From: Costus lasius
Lineage: Eukaryota > Streptophyta > Magnoliopsida > Zingiberales > Costaceae
Direction of reading: 5' to 3'
DNA: 64,000 nucleotides
Assembly (NCBI GenBank): GCA_027563935.2
Contig: CM050449.1
Coordinates: forward strand, 45,730,507-45,794,506
Part shown: piece after piece, positions 39,057 to 50,433 of the stretch
How positions within the stretch are numbered: the stretch's first letter is position 1
How the letters are laid out: each line of letters starts with the position of its first letter
Position numbers and translations under genes: made by a program
The notes under the pieces: generated by a model
Seen by the model: only the letters and a program-made list of their open reading frames with translations
Database searches by the model: none
What the model was told of the DNA's origin: nothing

Positions 39057-39680
39057 CCAAGCACTTCTACCTTAGTTTAGTTTTTTTTATTTTAGTTTAT
39101 TTTTAGAATTAATTTTTCTGTTCATTTTGCAGGAGAAATAAAATTTTGTGCAAAATACGGCACCGCCGTAATCTGCTTTATGGTACCGTATTTTAAAGCT
39201 GCTTTCTACTTATTGAGTAGGTGTTTTCTCACTGTGATTTTAAGAAACTGGGTTGCAAAAATTTTTGATCTTTGAAACAGCATGGAAGTACTTATCTTTG
39301 TCTATCTTTTGGATATTTTTCTGAATTTTAAAGTCCACGGATCATTCTAAAACACATAGCATCTTTTTTATTATGATTAATTTCTGCAGCAGTTTTCTTT
39401 TGACTATTCTGATTAGCACTTTTGCTGCACGTTTTTAAGATACTTAAATAACTTGAAACCCAGATTTTTCACTTGGAATATGAAGTTCGTGTAACATACT
39501 ATCTTGTGGATTAATTGTTTTTATGAAAATATTTTCTGATCATTCTAAGACACATGGTAACTTTTCGAATATGATTAACTTTTGTGCAGTTTTTGCAGTT
39601 TTGTAATCTGAGTAGCCTTCTTTCTGTTGATACCCTAAGTTTCAAACAGATTTTGATCCTTTATTTTTTATACACCTGAA

Positions 39681-39862
39681 AAGAATGAGTTTTATTCTAC
39701 CACATGGTTCTGTCCATTTTCTATTTGGATCATTAAAGTTTATTCTAGGGTATGGCTACTTTTCATAAAAAAAGAATGAGTTTTATTCTACCACATGGTT
39801 CTGTCCATTTTCTATTTGGATCGTTAAATTTTATTCTAGGGTATGGCTACTTTTCATAAAAA
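39681..39862. repeat. 91 bp tandem duplication in HG
   Basis: Two direct copies, 39681-39771 and 39772-39862, from AAGAATGAGTTTTATTC to CTTTTCATAAAA, with about two mismatches. Confidence 0.85.
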
Positions 39863-40463
39863 AAATTCAAAAACTACTTTGTTTGCTTTCTGCCTGTTAT
39901 TGCTTCTTTTGACTCCAAATTCATAAATCTTCAATAGCAACTGTCTTCCACCTCTAGCCACCACTGCATCTGCCTCTGACATCACTGTATCCAGCTATCG
40001 ACACTGGATTATACCATCTGCAGATTCTTATTTCTTCTACTGCCTCTTATTCCATTGATTTGATTTATTTATGCAGTAGACTCTTCATCAGTGACTGATT
40101 TTTTTTATCTATGCAGCATTATTTCTGGCACCCACCGGCCGACAATCTCACCTCCAAGACTGTGGTCTCTAGCAGGCCACTAGAGATTACTCACTCTATT
40201 GTCGGCACTACCACCATCATTGCTAGTAGCTTTTCAGATAGCCTCTGTTACCTATGTTTCTTGCCTGCTCGACTCTTTCCACCGGCATCCTCTTCAGACC
40301 TCTGGTGACATCTCTGATTCTTCTTTAAGAAAATTATTTTTATCATTATTATTTTTAGAGACTATTTTCAGACTGAGCCTTATGTATCTTAAATTGTGTA
40401 GGTAAAATTTTCAAAAGGCACATCTTTGGACCTAGCAGCATCTGCCCCGACAGTATTTTTGAT

Positions 40464-40514
40464 CTGAGCCTTATGTATATTCGGTCTGAGCCTTATGTAT
40501 ATTCGGTCTGAGCC
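40464..40514. repeat. 22 bp tandem repeat in HG
   Basis: CTGAGCCTTATGTATATTCG plus GT repeated at 40464 and 40486, with a third partial unit from 40508. Confidence 0.85.
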
Positions 40515-40684
40515 TGCTATATAGTCTTGTGAGTATTGTTTACACTCCCTTGTTTTCTTGATTATTTTATATGATTTGCTTCTTTGATTTTCTTTAGATG
40601 TACATGAGATTTCTATTCTATAGGGTTGCTTAATTCTATCACTTTACACCCTTTGCATTGTTTGAGCCTTATGTGATTATACGG

Positions 40685-42359
40685 TGAAAGTCCCTAGCAA
40701 GGGGGCGAAACCCTAATAAGCATGCACTTCTAAAATTTGCATGGGCGGAATCATAGGATTTCTAGGATCGATTTGCATGTCATATAATCAACTTGAAGAT
40801 TGTATAGATCAACACAAGGATCATACCATTTCCATTGCTTGGATGGCGACTTGGAAGAAGAGGGCGAGCGGCTCTCCTCCAAAGGTGACGCACACAAGGT
40901 GAAGATGACTACTCCCTTGGCGTCTTTGTGCTAGCAAAGCTTCAAGGTTTCCCTTCGTGAAGGAGATGGAGATGTCTCTTGGCTTTCTTCTCTTCTCCTT
41001 TGCGTGAAGTCTCAACACACGAGAGAGAGGCGTCGAGAGGAAGAGGCGAAAAGATATGCACCCACGAACGAATGTGGAGGCGTTCACGCTATTTTGGAAA
41101 ACATAACTTCCAAAAATAGCAAGCCACTAACATCATGCGTTCATGCGTTCACTCCAAGTGAACGATCGCATTTTTCTTCTCCCTTGAACCAAGCGCTCAT
41201 TTGATGAACCTGGTTCAATTGAATTTGGTTCAAGGACCAAATCAAACTAAGCCTTAGTCTAGATCAAATTAAACCATAAGGCTCAAGATCTAACCATTCA
41301 TCTCTTGATGCTCTTGATCTCACCGATCTAGCATCATTTCTCTCGATCGAAGCTTACCGATCTCAAGCCCTAATCAATCAAACATGATCAGACCAGATCT
41401 CACTCACAATCAGAGTTTAAACTCCTTTAAACTGAACCAAAACAATTCAGTCCACACGATCTGACATATGTAAGCCATATCATCAAATTGTGCGACCCTA
41501 AGGGTTTCCTTTAAATGTCGGTAACGATAACTTACGTTATCACGATCAGTGAGGGGTATCTAGCAACACATCACTGTCTCCCGATATAAAGGAAAGAGTC
41601 TTCCAAGACTACACCCAAACCACAGCACAAGTGTGAACCCAAGTCACTTGACATATGTGTTTCCTTTGCCACTGGATGTTCTTATTGGACAAGCGTGTCA
41701 AGCCTGTAATTCCAATATGATGAGAATGATTAGATCAGATGAACATAGTCATCTGGGTATGGCCATACACTTTCTCAATCATCTCATCCAGGGGGCCCCT
41801 ATAGAACATCACACTCCAAACAAGGAGACGGCAATCCTATATCTATCACTAGTGCCCTAACATGACTCATGTTCATTATCCAAGATAGTCTATAACCATT
41901 ATGTTTCAAATGATATTGAACTACCACAAAACAATGCCAATCATCATTTAGAAACACAAGTGATCTCAAGTCAGAGGAAATATGCCACTTGTTTGCATAC
42001 AAGGATTATTCACATTGTGACAAGCAATTGAATATCGTAAGTAGGGTCTGTCCAGTACATCCAATGTACCCATGAGTCTACATCTTATTCCATGCTCGAA
42101 GCATCCTATAAGATTAGAACACATATTAGTCTCAATCATATCAAGGCTGTCTCATGTTCACCAAGATATCTCAACTAAGGACAAAACTGCATGTTAGCCA
42201 AGCTGAACAGCATTGAGACATCATTCAGAAGTATACATATTGCAGCAGATAATGTAACAACCTGAATAACAACCATTGCCTTTATAAACATAGAGTTTAT
42301 ACTTGATACTGAAATAATCCCAAGGCCTCAAACATTAGCCTTAAGGGCATACCCCAACA
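40685..42359 (-). repeat. Solo LTR of the copia family in HG
   Basis: 1,675 bp, TGAAAGTCCC to CCCCAACA, with no adjoining primer site or polypurine tract. HG interior continues on both sides. Flanks TACGG (40680-40684) and TAAGG (42360-42364) match at four of five bases, consistent with an aged target duplication. Solo LTRs form by recombination between the two LTRs of one element. Confidence 0.88.
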
Positions 42360-43320
42360 TAAGGATATATCACTTTACATCTCATGATTGTTGAATTTCA
42401 TGCTTCTACACCTCTATGACCACCGACACTGCTATTCTGTTTCACATGCTTATCTTTCTTTTCAGTATGGTTGTATGATGATTATGATGATGAATGGATT
42501 TAAATTCATGATTAGAGAAAAAAACCCTATCATGTTAGATTTATTTCTTCAATGCATATCTATTTTTGAAATTTGACATTGGTTGATGCATGAAATTTTG
42601 GGTAGATGTGTTATTTGATGAATAAGATCTAAAGGTGAAACTACTCCTTTAAATAAAATGAGCATATGAGTATGATTTGTGAATTGATATCAATTGATCA
42701 ACCTAGTAGATGTTTAGTCTATTTTGCTATTTGTTGGGAAGGAAGAATCCAAGATCCACAAAAAGAGTGAGAGACTCCATTACTTGGCACTATGTAAAAT
42801 TAATAGTGGTACCTAAGAAATGGGTTGAAGTCTGTAAAAAATAATGAGAGATAAAAAGAATAAGACTCCTCTACTTGGCACTATGCAAAATTGATAGTGG
42901 TACCGAAGATAAGAGTTGAAGTCAAAAATAAAAAGAATGTATCTAAGTGGGAACATGCCATCTTCACAAAAACAAACAAAATACATAAAAAAAGAAAAAA
43001 AAAATCATGTGTGGAAAAAGATCTTGGAAACCTAATTCCTGTAAACTAAAGCACGATAGATTTTAACTGAAACTGGGTGAAATCATGAGATTGAAAATTC
43101 CATTTATTATACAAGTTGCAAAGTTTTATTTGATTGAATTGTGGATCTAGAGGGTTGAGTTCTAAGGATGATATGTTTATTTGAAGTTTTGTAAATCAAT
43201 TGGTGGAATTTTTCATTGATAGGTTGTATTTTAGAAATTTATTGAGCATGAAAAGGTTTATCTTTTAATCAATTTTTGATTTTTGCTTGAGGACAAGCAA
43301 AGTTTGAGCCTTATGTATTT
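42360..43320 (+). other. HG interior up to the 3' LTR, non-coding
   Basis: Two related copies of about 60 bp (42773-42832 and 42863-42922, sharing ACTTGGCACTATG) and an A-rich run at 42980-43004. It ends with TTGCTTGAGGACAAGCAAAG and TTTGAGCCTTATGTATTT before the LTR; the former is typical of the polypurine region of large plant gypsy-like elements. No gene seen. Confidence 0.65.
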
Positions 43321-44723
43321 TGATGACACCAAAATATATAGTATATTTTGTATCATTCTACGTATCTTTTCATGCTAAATTGAGGATCTTTTTGCTTATT
43401 TTTATGTTAAATTCATAAAATATTGCAAAGTCTACTTATATTTTGGTTTTTCATGGTTTTCAGGTAGAAAGGCACTATTTTAAGGCGTTTTCAAGCAAAA
43501 TAAAACACATAAAAGAGTTACCATCATCAAGAGGATGTCACCCAAGAAATTTCACGCAAAACGGAGCAACTCAGCAAAATACGGCAGTGTCGTAATCCAT
43601 TTTACGGTACCGTAATTTCAAACAGTACCGTCAAATCATAACACTGCCGTAATTTGGAGGATTTTCCGAACAGAAAGTTTTTGTGATTTGACGGCACTGC
43701 CGTAAAGAATTACACTGCCGTATTTTTCAGCGCTTTCAGAAGAGAAACCTTTGCTGATTTTACAGCACGGCCGTAAACTATTCTATAGTACCGTATTTCC
43801 CAGGCGATCCAAACCAGAGAACTCGTCTGATTTTACGGCACCATCGAGAAATATTTTATGGGCCGTAATTTTGACTTTCGGTGCACAGAATGAAAATATA
43901 GCACTACCGTAATATATTTTACGGTACCGTAATTAAACTAAAAAATGTGATTTTTACGGGTCCGATTCTTGTGCGGGAAATAACTTTTGATCCAGAGCTC
44001 CAAATTGAGATCCGAAAGTTGCTGCAGACTCGTCTTTAAGAGGAGAAGACAAAAGAACCGAAAGAAGGAATTTTTATTACGTACCCAGAGAGCAATTGGC
44101 AGAGAAGCGGTTTGGGTCTGTTCTCACGCCGAGAGGCGTAAAGACCATCTCCGTCCGTGATTTTTACACAGAAGCTTCACTAAAGGAGAGGAATACACCA
44201 AAGAAGTTTCAAAGTTTTTGGAGTCTGATCGGAGGAGAAACCAATAAAACAGCGGTGACAATGCTGTTCATCGAAGCAAATTACGGCTGTAAACTCCTTT
44301 ACAGCCGTGGTGTAAAGTTGTTTCTCCTTTCTTTTCATTTTCTGATAACTCTGAGACTATGATTAACTGTATTTCTTCCTCCATGCAAGCTTAGACATAT
44401 TTGGGACATGGGGTGTAATCCCCTTGATTTTGTATGTCTAGATAATCTTTTTCTTTTGTCATGATAATCTTCGTTGTGATAATTCTACTTTTGTGATGAA
44501 TTGTCTTTAATTCTCTATAGATATTTATTATCCATGTTTTAGAGTTTTCGCAATGAGACTGAAAGGTGATTTGCTTGAGAACTTGAAACCCTAGAATTGC
44601 ATGTTAGAATCCCTTCCTTATGTTAGATCTAATTTGATCTGTTTTAGTAGATTAATTGCCATGCTTAATAATATTGATCTAGGATAGAGTTATTGTATCA
44701 AACGTGGAGATCTTGCACGAAAG
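43321..44723 (+). repeat. 3' LTR of HG (truncated at a rearrangement)
   Basis: Probable start TGATGACACC. From 43818 it aligns with the 5' LTR at 23059. It stops in the first GCACGAAAG motif at 44723. It contains an array of ACGGTACCGT- and CGGCACTGCCG-type palindromes (about 43580-43940) and the hairpin ACGGCTGTAAA-CTCC-TTTACAGCCGT (44283-44308). The start is approximate. Confidence 0.72.
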
Positions 44724-45455
44724 GCTTAATAATATTTGAAACGTAATTTTTCAAATAAATCAAAAGAGTGAACATTAGATATGGGCAAAACATCAACACG
44801 GTGAGATTCATCAATGTTTATAATATTCAAATCCTTTTCAAGTTCCTCATGCCCACAATCAAATAATTTATCAATATCAGAATTATCAACAAAATCAGAG
44901 TAAGATTTTTCTAAATTAGTTCCCTCATATCCTTCATCAGATTTAACCACAAATAATATATCATCGATAGAATCAATATCACAACTATCATCAAGAGGGG
45001 GTTTTTCAATTTCAATTTCGTCAAACTTTTTCACAAATATATGATCAAATGAATCAATTTCACAATTATCAAAATCAGAGTGAGATTCATTAATGTTCAC
45101 ATAAGGCTCAATCTCAAAACAATCATAATCAAAGGGGGATTTTTCTAAATCACGTTTTTCAGTTTCCAAATCAAACTCAAACAAACAATTTTGTTGTGCT
45201 AACTGGGTTTCTAAAATTTTATTGTGTGCAATCATGTCATCCAACTTAGAATTGATTTGTTTGAGGGTCTCATTCACATCTTCTTTTTGTTTTGCTTAGG
45301 TACTCATGAACTTTTCAAACATTATCTCTAAGCTAGATTTTTCAATATCCTCAAAGTATGGTTCAGAAGTATAATTTGAGCAAGATGGGATGATGGGCTC
45401 TTGGTGCCACTTTGAGTTGTGTTGACCTAATCTATTACATTAATTGCATGCACTA
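44724..45455 (-). other. Inverted fragment of an HG-type element
   Basis: Reads as the reverse strand of sequence related to 25020-25830. It joins the plus-strand HG LTR without any LTR terminus or target duplication, so it is either an inversion or a second, minus-strand copy fused by rearrangement. Its right side is cut by element 6. Confidence 0.75.
44726..45277 (-). pseudogene. HG-type acidic protein fragment
   Basis: 183-codon frame homologous to the acidic tail at 25200-25830: a Gln/Lys-rich helical start, then Asp/Glu/Ser-rich sequence with DESH-like repeats. Homology extends upstream in frame past a TAA at 45296-45298, so the ATG at 45277 is not the original start. It keeps Gln and Glu where the plus-strand copy has stops. 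No known domain; function unknown. Confidence 0.6.
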
Positions 45456-47136
45456 TGCAAGTCCCCTAATCTAAAGGGGGGGGGGGCGAAACCCAAATAA
45501 GAGGTGCATAAAATTTTTCTAGCGGAAGTAAGGGTTTCTTAGAATCGTTTGCATAGACATATGATTAACTTGTTAAACAACTAGTATAGATCATACCATA
45601 GCCATTGTGTAGATGTCGGCTTGGAAGAAGAGAACAAATCTGATCTCCTCCAAAAGATGCGCACACAATGAGATGTTGCCTACTCCCTTGTTGCTTCTTG
45701 TGCAAGCAAGGCACCAAGGTATCTTGATCGAATAAAAGGAAATGAGAGATGAACTCTCTTGCTTGGCCGAACTTTCTCCAAGATGTCTTTTTCTCCACAC
45801 GAGAGTGTCGTCGAGAGCAAGGAGCAAAGGGTTGAATGGAGCGTGAAACCAACCGAATGTGGATGCGTTTCTATTTTGGAACTTCCAAAAATAGCAAACG
45901 AAAACGTTCTTGCGTTATGCGTTCACTTCAAGTGAACCAACGCTTATCCCACTCCATATGAACCATGCGCTCACACATGAGCCGGTTCACATGTATATGG
46001 TTCAATGGTCAAACCAAACCAGCCCAAGCAATGGTCTAGATCTCATTGAACCCAAAAGGTTCAAGATCTAACCATTGATCTCTCAATGCTTTTGATCTCA
46101 CCGATCTAGCATCACTTCTCTCGATCGAAGCTTACCGATCTCAAGCCCTAATCAATCAAACATGATCAGACCAGATCTCACTTACAATCAGAGTTTAAAT
46201 CCCTTTAAACTGAACCGAAACAATTCAGTCCACACGATCTGACTTAAGTAAGCCATATCATCAAATTGTGCGACCCTAAGGGTTTCCTTTAAATGTCGGT
46301 AACGATAACTTACATTATCACAATCAGTGAGGGGTATCTAGCAACACATCACTGTCTCCCGATATAAAGGAAAGAGTCTTCCAAGACTACACCCAAACCA
46401 TAGCACAAGTGTGAATCCACTTCACGAGGCATACATGTTTCTTTTGCCACTGGATGTTCTTATTGGACAAGCGTTTCAAGCCTGTAGCTCCAATATGATG
46501 AGCATGATTAGATCAGATGAACATAGTCACCTGGGTATGGCCATACACTTTCTCAATCATCTCATCCAGGGGGCCCCTTTAGAACATCACACTCCTATTA
46601 AGGAGACGGCAATCCTATATCTATCACTAGTGTCCTAACCTGACTCATGATCATTATCCAAGATAGTCTATAACCATTATGTTTCAAATGATATTGAACT
46701 ACCTCAAAACAATGACAATCATCATTTAGAAACACAAGTGATCTCATGTCAGAGGACATGTGCCACTTGTTGCAAACAAGGATTATTCACATTGTGACAA
46801 GCAATTGAATATCCTAGTAGGGTCTGTCCAGTACATCCAATATACCCATGAGTCTACATCTTATTCCATGCTCGAAGCATCCTATAAGATTAGAACACAT
46901 ATTAGTCTCAATCATATCAAGGCTGTCTCATGTTCACCAAGATATCTCAACTAAGGACATTACAGCATGTCAGCCAAGCTGAACAGCATTGAGACATTAT
47001 TCAGAAGCACACTTATTGCAGCAGACAATGTAACAAACTGAATAACAACCATTGCCTTTATAAACATAAGAGTTTATACATGATACTGAAAGAATCCCAA
47101 GGCCTCAAACATTAGCATTAAGGGCATACCCCAACA
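45456..47136 (-). repeat. 3' LTR of copia element 6
   Basis: 1,681 bp, TGCAAGTCCCC to CCCCAACA. The U5 end has a long G-run (45476-45487), which pairs with the nearby C-run. Confidence 0.93.
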
Positions 47137-47156
47137 ATCTCCCACTTGCACTTAAT

Positions 47157-48764
47157 CTAATGGTTGAGAAATCTCAAACCCATATTATTACAGTGCTTCT
47201 CATGCTTCTGCTGCGCCAGAGGCTTGGTAAGCGGGTCAGCCAGATTGTCATCTGTATGAACCTTGCAGATTTTGATCTCACCACGATCAATGATCTCCCG
47301 GATCAAGTGAAACCGTCTCTGTATGTGCTTGGACTTCTGGTGCGACCGTGGTTCCTTTGCTTGTGCGATTGCTCCAGTGTTATCACAGAAGATAACCAAA
47401 GGATCTGCACTCGAAGGAACAACACCAAGTTCCTGAACGAACTTACGAATCCACACTGCCTCCTTGGATGCTTCCGAGGCTGCAACATACTCGGCTTCTG
47501 TTGTGGAATCAGCAACGATAGACTGTTTGAAACTTTTCCACACCACTGCTCCACCATTCAAGCTAAAAATATAGCCTGATTGCGATCGGAAATCATCCTG
47601 GTCAGATTGGAACGAAGCGTTAGTATATCCTTCAATACTGAGTTCTTCCTGACCTCCATATATCAAGAACATATCTTTGGTCCTCCGAAGATATTTCAAA
47701 ATGTTCTTGACTGCAATCCAGTGCGCCTGACCTGGATTACTTTGGAATCGACTGGTCACGCTTAACCCGTAAGCGACGTCTGGGCGAGTACATAACATCG
47801 CATACATAATGGACCCAATAGCCGAAGCATAAGGCGTATTGTCCATTTCATCTTTCTCAGTCTGTGTTAGTGGACACTGACTCTTTGAAAGATTCAGACC
47901 ATGTCTGACTGGAAGATATCCACTTTTAGAATTCTCTAAATGAAATCTCTCTAGGACTTTATCGATGTAAGTACTTTGGCACAGCCCGAGAAGCCTCTTA
48001 GATCTATCTCTGTAGATCTTCACACCTAATACATAGGCTGCTTCTCCTAGATCTTTCATCTGGAAACATTTTCTTAACCATGCTTTAACAGCATGCAGTT
48101 CAGGAATATCGTTTCCAATGATTAAGATATCATCGACGTAGAGGACTAGGAAAGTAATCACGCTCCCACTAAACCTCTTATATACACACGGGTCATCTTC
48201 ATTCTTGATGAAACCAAATTCACAGATTGATTCATCAAAACGAATATTCCAGCTTCTAGATTCTTGCTTAAGTCCATAAATGGACTTCTTTAACTTGCAT
48301 ATTTTATGACGATCTGATGGATTAGTGAAACCTTCAGGTTGTGTCATATACACATCCTCATCCAGTTTTCCATTAAGGAAAGCGGTCTTCACATCCATCT
48401 GCCAGATCTCAAAATCGTAATATGCTGCTATCGCAAGAATAATCCGAATAGACTTGAACATGGCTACAGGAGAGAAAGTTTCATCATAATCTATCCCATA
48501 GATTTGTTTGAAACCTTTCGCAACTAGCCTGCCTTTATAGGTAACTACGTTACCATCCATGTCAATCTTCTTCTTGAAGATCCATTTACAGCCTATAGGG
48601 ATTACTCCCGGAGGCGGATCAACCAAAACCCAGACTTGATTATCTGACATGGAGTCCATCTCGGCTCGCATAGCTTCAAGCCATCTAGCTGACTCTGGTC
48701 CACTGACTGCATCCGCATAAGTGAGGGGTTCATCATGATCAATGATGTAGACTCCGTCATAGCG
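47157..48764 (-). pseudogene. gag-pol: Copia gag-pol, element 6, C-terminal part
   Basis: Reverse transcriptase (YVDD present) and RNase H of element 6, ending with the usual FLNH and TAG at 47157-47159. The frame is open and matches that of the N-terminal part (50429-52705); the two are separated only by the solo LTR and its CTCAG duplication. The RT/RNase H residues that I can check are intact. Not expected to be made, because the insertion stops translation. Confidence 0.94.
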
Positions 48765-48769
48765 CTCAG
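48765..48769. repeat. Target duplication CTCAG, left
   Basis: Identical to 50429-50433 on the other side of the solo LTR. Confidence 0.92.
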
Positions 48770-50428
48770 TGTTGGGGTATGCCCTTAAGGCTAATGTTTG
48801 AGGCCTTGGGATTCTATGAGTATCATGTATATAAACTCTTATGTTTATAAAGGCAATGGTTGTTATTCAGTAAGTGACATTGTCTGCTGCAATAAGTATA
48901 CTTCTGAATAATGTCTCAAAGCTGTTCAGCTAGGCTGACATGCTATTTGTCCTTAGTCGATATATCTTGGTGAACATGAGACAGCCTTGATATGATTGAG
49001 ACTAATATGTGTTCTACTCTTATAGGATGCTTCGAGCATGGAATAAGATGTAGACTCATGGGTGCATTGGATGTACTGGACAGACCCTACTAGGATATTC
49101 AATTGCTTGTCACAATGTGAATAATCCTTGTATGCAACAAGTGGCACATGTCCTTTGACTTGAGATCACTTGTGTTTCTAAATGATGATTGTCATTGTTT
49201 TGAGGTAGTTCAATGTCATTTGAAAAATAATGGTTATAGACTATCTTGGATAATGATCATGAGTCAGGTTAGGACACTAGTGATAGATATAGGATTGCCG
49301 TCTCCTTGATTGGAGTGTGATGTTCTAAAGGGGCCCCCTTAAATGAGATGATTGAGAAAGTGTATGGCCATACCCAGGTGACTATGTTCATCTGATCTAA
49401 TCATGCTCACCATATTGGAGCTACAGGCTTGACACGCTTGTCCAATAAGAACATCCAGTGGCAAAGGAAACATGTATGCCTAGTGAAGTGGATTCACACT
49501 TGTGCTGTGGTTTGGGTGTAGTCTTGGAAGACTCTTTCCTTTGTATCGGGAGACAGTGATGTGTTGCTAGATACCCCTCACTGATCGTGATAACGTAAGT
49601 TATCGTTACCGACATTTAAAGGAAACCCTTAGGGTCGCACAATTCGATGATATGGCTTGCTTAAGTCAGATCGTGTGGACTGAATTGTTTGGGTTCAGTT
49701 TAAAGGAGTTTAAACTCTGATTGTAAGTGAGATCTGGTCTGATCATGTTTGATTGATTAGGGCTTGAGATCGGTAAGCTTCGATCGAGAGGATTGATGCT
49801 GGATCAGTGAGATCAAGAGCATCAAAGAGATGAACGGTTAGATCTGAAACCTTAGGGTTTACTATGGTCTAGACCAATTGGCTTGACCTATTTTGATTTG
49901 GTTTATGAACCAAAAACGCTTGGTTCAATGCTAGTAAGCGTTTTTGGGTTGGCATGAGCGCATGGCTTAATGATGTTCCATTTTTGGAAAGTCATCAATG
50001 CCGATTCCTCTCAATGCCAAAAACGCAAATACGTTCCCCTCTTCTCTTGTGGCTTGCTTGCACTCTCATAAGTGAAGGATTGACGAGAAGAAGGGAAGGT
50101 TTTTCGTCCAAGGAGAAGCTTGTTCTCGCATCTCAAACTTCCTCCACGCTAAGGACCCCTTGAAGCTTTGCTAGCACAAAGACGACAAGGAGAAGCCATT
50201 CCTCATCTTGTGTGCTTCATCTTTGGAGAAGATCCCTTTCGATCTTTGCTTCCAAGACACCATCCAAATAGATGGCTTTGGTATGATCTTCTTTCGATCT
50301 CGACATTCCTTAAGGTTGATCATATGAACATATATTACATGCGATCTCATGTTGAAACCCCTTGGAAATTACATGCGCCCCCTTTAGGGTTTCAACCCCT
50401 TGCGCTCCCCCTTGAAGGGGACTCTTCA
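48770..50428 (+). repeat. Solo LTR inserted in element 6 gag-pol
   Basis: 1,659 bp, TGTTGGGGTATGCC to GGGGACTCTTCA, plus orientation, flanked by perfect CTCAG duplications and directly by element 6 coding sequence on both sides. It has the family hairpins, and its U5 end reads CCCCCTTGAAGGGG. It marks a full antisense insertion later reduced by LTR-LTR recombination. Confidence 0.95.
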
Positions 50429-50433
50429 CTCAG
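50429..50433. repeat. Target duplication CTCAG, right
   Basis: Identical to 48765-48769. Confidence 0.92.

Larger units (their letters stand above)
39057..40684 (+). other. HG interior, non-coding
   Basis: AT-rich sequence with no convincing gene. It contains one palindromic pair of the ACGG/CCGT type (39166-39200), a 91 bp tandem duplication, and a 22 bp tandem repeat around TGAGCCTTATGTA. Open frames of 65-68 codons at 40111-40405 have no recognisable features. Confidence 0.65.
23059..44723 (+). mobile_element. HG: old non-autonomous gypsy-like LTR element, fragmented
   Basis: Host element in three pieces: 23059-26209, 39052-40684 and 42360-44723. It has a 5' LTR part, a tRNA-Asp-like primer site, a degenerate Gag-like/acidic reading frame, long non-coding interior, TTGAGGACAAGCAAAG just before the 3' LTR, and a truncated 3' LTR. 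No protease, integrase or reverse transcriptase is visible, so it resembles large retrotransposon derivatives related to Athila-type gypsy elements. Continuity across element 5 is shown by the GCAAC duplication and the reading GGTGGCAAC/CCAAGCAC. The first 270 bp of LTR overlap differ at roughly 22 sites, so it is older than its insertions. The family assignment is inference. Confidence 0.75.

Noticed and set aside
40111..40405. Two overlapping frames of 65-68 codons in the HG interior
   Set aside because: No homology to anything that I recognise, no second copy to compare, AT-rich non-coding context.
44726..45277. Host gene for an acidic protein
   Set aside because: The sequence is homologous to the HG reading frame at 25200-25830 and is embedded in retrotransposon sequence, so it is an element fragment.
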